Assembly: GCA_965140365.1 (NCBI GenBank)
Contig: OZ223196.1
Direction: 5' to 3' (one strand)
Source of the DNA: Hydrogenovibrio sp965140365
GTDB taxonomy: Bacteria > Pseudomonadota > Gammaproteobacteria > Thiomicrospirales > Thiomicrospiraceae
Length of the DNA: 64,000 nt
Under the pieces are notes generated by a model. It searched no databases. It was given only the letters and a program-made list of their open reading frames with translations, and had not been told where the DNA came from. Made by a program: the position numbers and the translations under genes. Position 1 is the stretch's first letter, and each line of letters opens with the position of its first letter. This document shows, piece by piece, positions 59,031 to 64,000 of the stretch.

Positions 59031-61160
59031 TCAGGATTTCTTTTTCCAAAGCGTAACTTCGGACAAAGAATGCTGGAACTTGCGTTGGGTTTCGCGAATC
59101 ACAAACGGCAACTCAAACGGTTCTTGAACCCGCTCGAATTCGGAATCCAACACGGCGTGCAAGCCTTCCAAGGTGGTGACGTTTTCACCGCTTTGCGCGT
59201 CCTTGTAACCGCCCAGCCAATGTTCTTTAGCGGTGAACTCTTCCAGCCAGGTGTAAGGCGATGCCAACAACAGCAGTCCGCCGTCGTTCATGCGTTCGTG
59301 AATCATGCTCAAGAAGCGCTTCGGTTCGTACAAACGATCAATCAGATTGACGGCCACTACCATGTCGTACCCGGTGAAATGCGGTTTCAGATTCGCGGCA
59401 TCCTGTTGCATAAACTCACAGCGTTGTGCCACGTCGGACAAGCCTAAATCGGCCAACGTCTGCTCTTTAAAATCCATGATTTCACCTTCCGTCGGAATGG
59501 TGTAGAGCACATTGCCGGACTCTTTCAATTGGTTGGCGACCTGAATGAAACGCGCCGAGAAATCCAAACCGGTGACCTGCGCGAAATGATGCGCCAATTC
59601 AAAACTGGCACGGCCGACCGAACAGCCCACTTCCAACACGCTCAAGTCGTCGCGACCGGCCAAGTCGTCATCGTCGCGCGCCGCTTTAATCGCCAATTCG
59701 GCATAAGCCTGCGCGAAATTCGCCACGCCGAAATATTCGTCGCCGTAATGGAATTCACAGTATTGCGACACCAGGTCATCGGTTTCATAAGTGGAGAAAT
59801 GGGTTTGAACGCTTTCGTCCGACTCAATGTAACGGAAACCGGCGTGCTGGAAGAAGTGACGACGGAACGCATAGCGCGAATGGCCGTTGGCTTCGTTGCC
59901 GGTGGAAATCCAGCTCCCGCCTTTGAACAGGTTATGCTGGTTATCGAACGTCGGCGTGGTGAAGTCATCGTATAACGGATGCACTTTAAAACCGTCATAA
60001 GGATAAATCGGCGTTTGCGTCCATTGCCAGACGTTACCGACCACGTCGAAGAAATCGCCGGTTTCAAAACGGTTCACCGGCACCGACGAAGCGTATTGCT
60101 GCAAATTGATATTGGCCTCACCCTGTTTTTCCAACGCGCGGGTATGGTCTCGCAGCCTTAAATATTCATCTTCACTCGGCAAACGAATCGGACGACCAGT
60201 CTGATGCCCTTTCCAGTTACAAAAGGCATTGGCTTCCAGATAATTCACTTCCACCGGCCAATCCCACGGCATGGGGATTTCATCGGTCATACAGCGTAAA
60301 TACCAGGCCTGGTCTTTTTTCACCCAAAAGGTCGGATGCTTGTCCGGCGTGAACTGACGCCAGCGATTGCCCTCGTCGGTCCAATATTCCGGGTTGTCGT
60401 AACCGCCGGCCTCGACAAACTCCAGATATTCATGATTGGACACCAAAAAGGCGGCGGCTTTAAAGTCGTTGACATCGGCTTGATGCTGACCGTATTCGTT
60501 GTCCCAACCGTAGGTTTCCGCCGGGTCTTGATAGTCGATGGTGACCCGCCCGCCGGGGACGTCAAACAAAATGTTTTCCGGTGCTTGACCGCTGTCCGGG
60601 CACACCGGAAACAGCGGGTGCGGCTTGACCGATTCAATCGGCAATTGGCGAATCAGCACCGACGAGGTTTCCAAGTGGATACGTTCATGTTCAATCCCCA
60701 TCATCACCGGCCACATGGGGCTTTCCCAATCAATCGGTAGGTGGAAATCCACGGTATCAATCAAATGGTTCACCGCGTCGCGCACCTGCTGGCGGTATTC
60801 GCGCACGGCTTGGACACTCGGCCAGTCGTAATGCGATTCGTCCAAATCATCCCAGGACATTTCATCCACGCCGATGGCGCACATGGATTCGATTTGCGGA
60901 TTAATACGCTCCGGCAACAGCTTGGCCAGAACCAGTTTATTGGTGAAAAAAGTAGCCGTGTGCCCGAAATAGAAAATCAGCGGATGGCGCAGTTCACAGG
61001 GGCGCTCGTAATAAGCGTCGTCCGACACCAGCGTTTCGAAAAGGGTTTCATAAGTATCGTAAGTGACGTTGAAATAGGCCTTGATTTCGGCGCGTTTGGC
61101 TTCGATTTCACCGTGATTCAAATACACCGGTTTTGAAATCAAATCATCTCGATTTAACAT
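59031..61160 (-). CDS. ovoA: OvoA: 5-histidylcysteine sulfoxide synthase with methyltransferase domain
   Basis: A 709-residue, three-part protein. An N-terminal DinB-like region carries the iron-binding Hx3HxE as HERIHLE (residues 158-164). An FGE-sulfatase-type domain follows (VGNVWQWTQTPIYPYDGF, FKGGSWISTGNEANGHSRYAFR). A SAM methyltransferase domain (VLEVGCSVGRASFEL, TGLDFSARF) ends the protein. This order and length define OvoA, which joins histidine C5 and cysteine sulfur with O2 and later N-methylates the product. EgtB lacks the last domain. It is the first gene of the ovoA-ovoB unit. It holds an exact CCAGGCCTGG (60303). Confidence 0.92.
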   Translation of the reverse strand: MLNRDDLISKPVYLNHGEIEAKRAEIKAYFNVTYDTYETLFETLVSDDAYYERPCELRHPLIFYFGHTATFFTNKLVLAKLLPERINPQIESMCAIGVDEMSWDDLDESHYDWPSVQAVREYRQQVRDAVNHLIDTVDFHLPIDWESPMWPVMMGIEHERIHLETSSVLIRQLPIESVKPHPLFPVCPDSGQAPENILFDVPGGRVTIDYQDPAETYGWDNEYGQHQADVNDFKAAAFLVSNHEYLEFVEAGGYDNPEYWTDEGNRWRQFTPDKHPTFWVKKDQAWYLRCMTDEIPMPWDWPVEVNYLEANAFCNWKGHQTGRPIRLPSEDEYLRLRDHTRALEKQGEANINLQQYASSVPVNRFETGDFFDVVGNVWQWTQTPIYPYDGFKVHPLYDDFTTPTFDNQHNLFKGGSWISTGNEANGHSRYAFRRHFFQHAGFRYIESDESVQTHFSTYETDDLVSQYCEFHYGDEYFGVANFAQAYAELAIKAARDDDDLAGRDDLSVLEVGCSVGRASFELAHHFAQVTGLDFSARFIQVANQLKESGNVLYTIPTEGEIMDFKEQTLADLGLSDVAQRCEFMQQDAANLKPHFTGYDMVVAVNLIDRLYEPKRFLSMIHERMNDGGLLLLASPYTWLEEFTAKEHWLGGYKDAQSGENVTTLEGLHAVLDSEFERVQEPFELPFVIRETQRKFQHSLSEVTLWKKKS
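60303..60312. repeat. CCAGGCCTGG palindrome (in ovoA)
   Basis: Exact copy, read as Gln-Ala-Trp. Confidence 0.85.
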
Positions 61161-61221
61161 GAATACTCCGTGAACAACTGCTTTTTATGGTTTGAACTAA
61201 CTTAAAATAATATGACTCGAC

Positions 61222-64000
61222 CTACATCGACAACATGACGCCGCTATCCGGCAAATCCTCAAAACTCGGATAACAGGTAGTCAAACGGCCGGAGGCAATG
61301 CCGCCCTGCTCAACCAACCAGGTTTTGACCTGAATCTGACGCTGACGCGCCAATTGATAGAGTTTGTCTTCCAACTCTGACCCCTTCAGCCCTTGTTTAA
61401 CCCAGTAATCGCGGTCGGCTTGGTTGTAGAAACCGCACACTTTCAAGGTGACGGATTTTTTATCCTTCAACAGCTTGGTGATTTTCTTCAAATACTCCGG
61501 CATATCCGCGCGCCATTCATCCAGGCCTGGCTTATATTGCACCGGCTGCAACGTCATTTCCCCGGCTTTTTTATAGGCGTATTCCGCCGCCAGATAAATC
61601 GCGCCGTATGGTTGTAACGTCATTGCCAGCATGGCTTTCGAACCGCCTTTCATCGCATTAAAGAAAGCAACCGAAACCACTTGTGCAATATTGAAACCGG
61701 GGTCGGACAAATCGCCGTTAACCGGCACGTTCAAATTGATGTTGTTATCACCGTCGCGTAACAGATTCAGCGCCAGACTCATGGAACCGGTACTGGTCGC
61801 TTTTCCGAGATCGCTGGCCGCCTTATCCACGTCAGAAGCGGCCTTCTCGATGTCATTGCCTTTAGTCGTTTCCGACGGGACCGGGACGGAATCGGCTTCC
61901 ATCTCAAACCCGACCAGTTTCAAACGGTTATCGGCGTCCAGAATATCTTGTTTGATTTGAATGTCCGACTTCATATTCAAGGAGCCGCTTTGAATGCGAT
62001 AGCCAAGCGAACGACGAATCAAAGGCGAGAAAGCATACAAATCCATATCTTGGATATTCGCCTTAATGTCGGCATTCACTTTCGGCGAAAACGGTTGGAA
62101 ATCGCCTTTTACCGTCACCTTGGTAAATTGGTCAATCGCCGCCTTGATGTCCAGCGGGGTTTTTTCGTGGGCTTGTGTCGAATCCAAACGCCCCAAGTGC
62201 CCGGTTTGAATCCGCATATCCTGATGCAATGGCGGCGTAATGCCCGTGGAGGTCAAATAGACATGGCTGTCGCCGGTGATATCAAACTGCTGCAACCGGA
62301 AAGGCGGTGCTGTTTCCTTGGAAGCTTGAGCCGCGTCTTTCTTAGCCGCTTTTGGTTCTGACTCCGCTTTTTCGGATTTCGGTTTTGGACTCGGCTGCAA
62401 AGCGGCCTTCAAAGCTTCGATTTGCCCTAATTTCGTATGTTCATTAAAGGCCAGCGTCACATTCATATCCTGCAAGGTCACTTGGCCGACATCCACCGCT
62501 TGATTGTTTTTCACACTGGCTCGGTCAATCGTCACAGCGCCGGTGGATAACAAAGGTTGCGTGTATTCCTGGCTGGAGGCCACCTTAAGTTCTTTTACAT
62601 TCAACCCTTTCAACGATACGGCTTGTGGCGCGGTAAAGGCTAGGTGGGTATTGAGTTGAGCCACATCGGCGACCGTCATTTTGGTACGCGTATTGTCAAG
62701 TTTGACCGACTGTAACGCCAGTTGTCCGGCGGTTTCCACTTGAGGTGAATCCGCCACGGTGACATCGGTTTTGCCTTTCCAGTCCAAGGCTTTCAAACTG
62801 GCGGACAAATCTTGATACGCCGCCGCCAATTGTTTTACGTCGAGATGTCCATCGGTTTGCACCGTAGGATGCGGCAAGGTGCCGACTTGAATGCCGCCCC
62901 GCCAATTCAAACGACTGACGTCGGCCTTGGAACCATCCGCATTCACCCCAACCGCCGTCAAGGCAATGCGGTTGTCGGTTAATACAATATCAACCGGTGT
63001 TTTCGTGTTCTTCGACTTGGCGGAGTTTTCATCCATTTTTTCGGTCGGTTTAACCGTGACTTTGACCGGTCCGGCCCAATCCAAATCTTCTATTTTAGCT
63101 TGAGTTTTCGGTTGCGAGAACCCAAGCCGCGCCATTTTCAAAGCGCTGCTTGGCAATGAAACCACCAACCCGGTTTTGTGCGATTGGTTCATGTCCAAAC
63201 CGCCTTGCCAATCCAATTGATTGACATCGGCTTTGGCATCGTCCGCGTTCACGGCCAGCTCAGAAATGGCAAGGTGATTGTCGGATAAAGCAATATTGAT
63301 GGGTGTATCCGCTTTCTCTGATTCGGTTGCTTTCTCGCCCGATTTAATCGTGACCTTAATCGGCCCTTTCCAATCCAAATCCTTCAATTTGGCTTCCGTG
63401 CCGGGTTGTTTGAACAAAAACTGCTCCGATTTCAGAGCATTACTCGGAAGCGTAATCACCAGCCCGTTTTTGTCGGATTGAGAGACATTGAGTTCGCCTT
63501 GCCAATTCAGGTGACGATTGCCCAACGTCATGGCTTGATCGGCCAAAGCCAAGTGCGACACTTTCAATTCGCCATTGGTTTTTACTTTCGGGATTCCGTC
63601 CGTCACGTCAACCTGACTGTGGTTATTCCAGTGCACTTCGCCCAAATTAATATCCGCCGTCTGGGCGTGCAAACCAATATCTTTTAAGTGCCATTCGCCT
63701 TGAGTTTGCACCGCCGCGTGCCCTTTTCGAACCAAAGCTTGAATATCGCCGTCCCAGTTAACAAGCGCGCCGGTCATGCGTAAATCGGCCTGCTCAAATG
63801 CCAGCTTTTGGAATGAAAGGCGTCCTTTTTGAGTGACCTTAAGCTCTCCGCCTTCATTGACGACATCCAGTTTCACATCGCCGAACACCAAGCCGGAAAG
63901 CTCTAAAATTTCCGGCGGCAGGTATTTTCGGTAGGTCGCCAAGTCGAGGTTTTTAACAACAATATCACCACTTAAACGTTGCTTTTCCGCAAATGGCCAG
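61222..64000 (-). CDS. DUF748/AsmA-like large envelope protein (5' end outside the window)
   Basis: The frame is open to the window edge, giving at least 925 residues; the true start lies beyond 64000 (63942 is only a TTG inside the frame). LSGDIVVKNLDLATYRKYLPPE and a late QFTKVTVKGDFQPFSPKVNADIKANIQDMDL are typical of DUF748 proteins, which are long AsmA-like periplasmic proteins. The C-terminus has an OmpA-like helix region (DKKSVTLKVCGFYNQADRDYW, LARQRQIQVKTWLVEQGG). Residues coded at about 62905-63510 form two tandem 100-residue units. Role: probably envelope lipid transport or outer-membrane biogenesis, inferred from family. Confidence 0.8.
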   Translation of the reverse strand, partial: WPFAEKQRLSGDIVVKNLDLATYRKYLPPEILELSGLVFGDVKLDVVNEGGELKVTQKGRLSFQKLAFEQADLRMTGALVNWDGDIQALVRKGHAAVQTQGEWHLKDIGLHAQTADINLGEVHWNNHSQVDVTDGIPKVKTNGELKVSHLALADQAMTLGNRHLNWQGELNVSQSDKNGLVITLPSNALKSEQFLFKQPGTEAKLKDLDWKGPIKVTIKSGEKATESEKADTPINIALSDNHLAISELAVNADDAKADVNQLDWQGGLDMNQSHKTGLVVSLPSSALKMARLGFSQPKTQAKIEDLDWAGPVKVTVKPTEKMDENSAKSKNTKTPVDIVLTDNRIALTAVGVNADGSKADVSRLNWRGGIQVGTLPHPTVQTDGHLDVKQLAAAYQDLSASLKALDWKGKTDVTVADSPQVETAGQLALQSVKLDNTRTKMTVADVAQLNTHLAFTAPQAVSLKGLNVKELKVASSQEYTQPLLSTGAVTIDRASVKNNQAVDVGQVTLQDMNVTLAFNEHTKLGQIEALKAALQPSPKPKSEKAESEPKAAKKDAAQASKETAPPFRLQQFDITGDSHVYLTSTGITPPLHQDMRIQTGHLGRLDSTQAHEKTPLDIKAAIDQFTKVTVKGDFQPFSPKVNADIKANIQDMDLYAFSPLIRRSLGYRIQSGSLNMKSDIQIKQDILDADNRLKLVGFEMEADSVPVPSETTKGNDIEKAASDVDKAASDLGKATSTGSMSLALNLLRDGDNNINLNVPVNGDLSDPGFNIAQVVSVAFFNAMKGGSKAMLAMTLQPYGAIYLAAEYAYKKAGEMTLQPVQYKPGLDEWRADMPEYLKKITKLLKDKKSVTLKVCGFYNQADRDYWVKQGLKGSELEDKLYQLARQRQIQVKTWLVEQGGIASGRLTTCYPSFEDLPDSGVMLSM
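61521..61530. repeat. CCAGGCCTGG palindrome (in DUF748 gene)
   Basis: Exact copy, read as Pro-Gly-Leu (followed by Asp). Confidence 0.85.

Overview
This window is a contiguous piece of a gammaproteobacterial chromosome. The rRNA operon order (16S, tRNA-Ile, tRNA-Ala, 23S, 5S), the heptose/lipid A genes (hldD, waaC-type, msbA, lpxL-type), yhdP-rng-maf and pcnB-folK-panBC all fit a Gram-negative gammaproteobacterium. A SulP anion transporter and a stand-alone PEP carboxylase would suit a marine autotroph of the Thiomicrospira/Hydrogenovibrio type, but that assignment is inference; the 16S at 4655-6198 would settle it.

Layout. 1-6600: the 3' end of an SH3-type envelope protein, then a complete rRNA operon on the minus strand with a strong P1-like promoter at 6442-6471. 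6618-12495: yhdP-rng-maf (minus). 12610-13008: a HIT protein (plus). 13033-26686: a 12-gene minus-strand lipopolysaccharide/surface-glycan operon running from hldD to a UDP-glucuronate epimerase. It holds four diverged paralogues of a sialyltransferase-like glycosyltransferase, two heptosyltransferase-family genes, a family-2-like glycosyltransferase, a NodU/CmcH carbamoyltransferase, an O-antigen-ligase-like membrane protein and ugd. Divergent from it are a Cys phosphatase, msbA and an lpxL-type acyltransferase (26787-30118). 30502-33805: ppc and panD. 33883-35384: a PomAB-type motor stator pair. 35656-39294: pcnB-folK-panB-panC. 39592-45309: trpS and an RND efflux pump. 45732-49148: a SulP transporter, two small membrane proteins absent from length-filtered gene lists, ppnP, a DUF2721-like protein and gloA. 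49182-56813: metY, an MFS transporter, aroC, a thioesterase, two unrecognised proteins, an aldo/keto reductase and psiE. 57091-57795: an AT-rich HEPN-like accessory gene. 57805-61160: an ovothiol pair (ovoA plus a PLP C-S lyase). 61222-64000: the 3' part of a large DUF748/AsmA-like protein.

The most striking signal is not a gene. The 10-base palindrome CCAGGCCTGG occurs 15 times exactly, where about 0.06 would be expected by chance, with further 8-9/10 matches. Seven exact copies are intergenic; six of these lie 7-40 bases after a stop codon, and three form the centre of perfect 24-30 base palindromes resembling terminators. Inside genes it is mostly read as Gln-Ala-Trp. It behaves like a genome-wide signature sequence (uptake-sequence-like, HIP1-like or a modification target). 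One copy lies between two divergent gene starts, and its position suggests that the HEPN-like gene was inserted between ovoB and its terminator.

Two miniature inverted-repeat elements are present. One, at 30128-30390, has 23-base ends and a CTAA duplication and splits a hairpin just after the lpxL-type gene. The other, at 50694-50856, has perfect 19-base ends.
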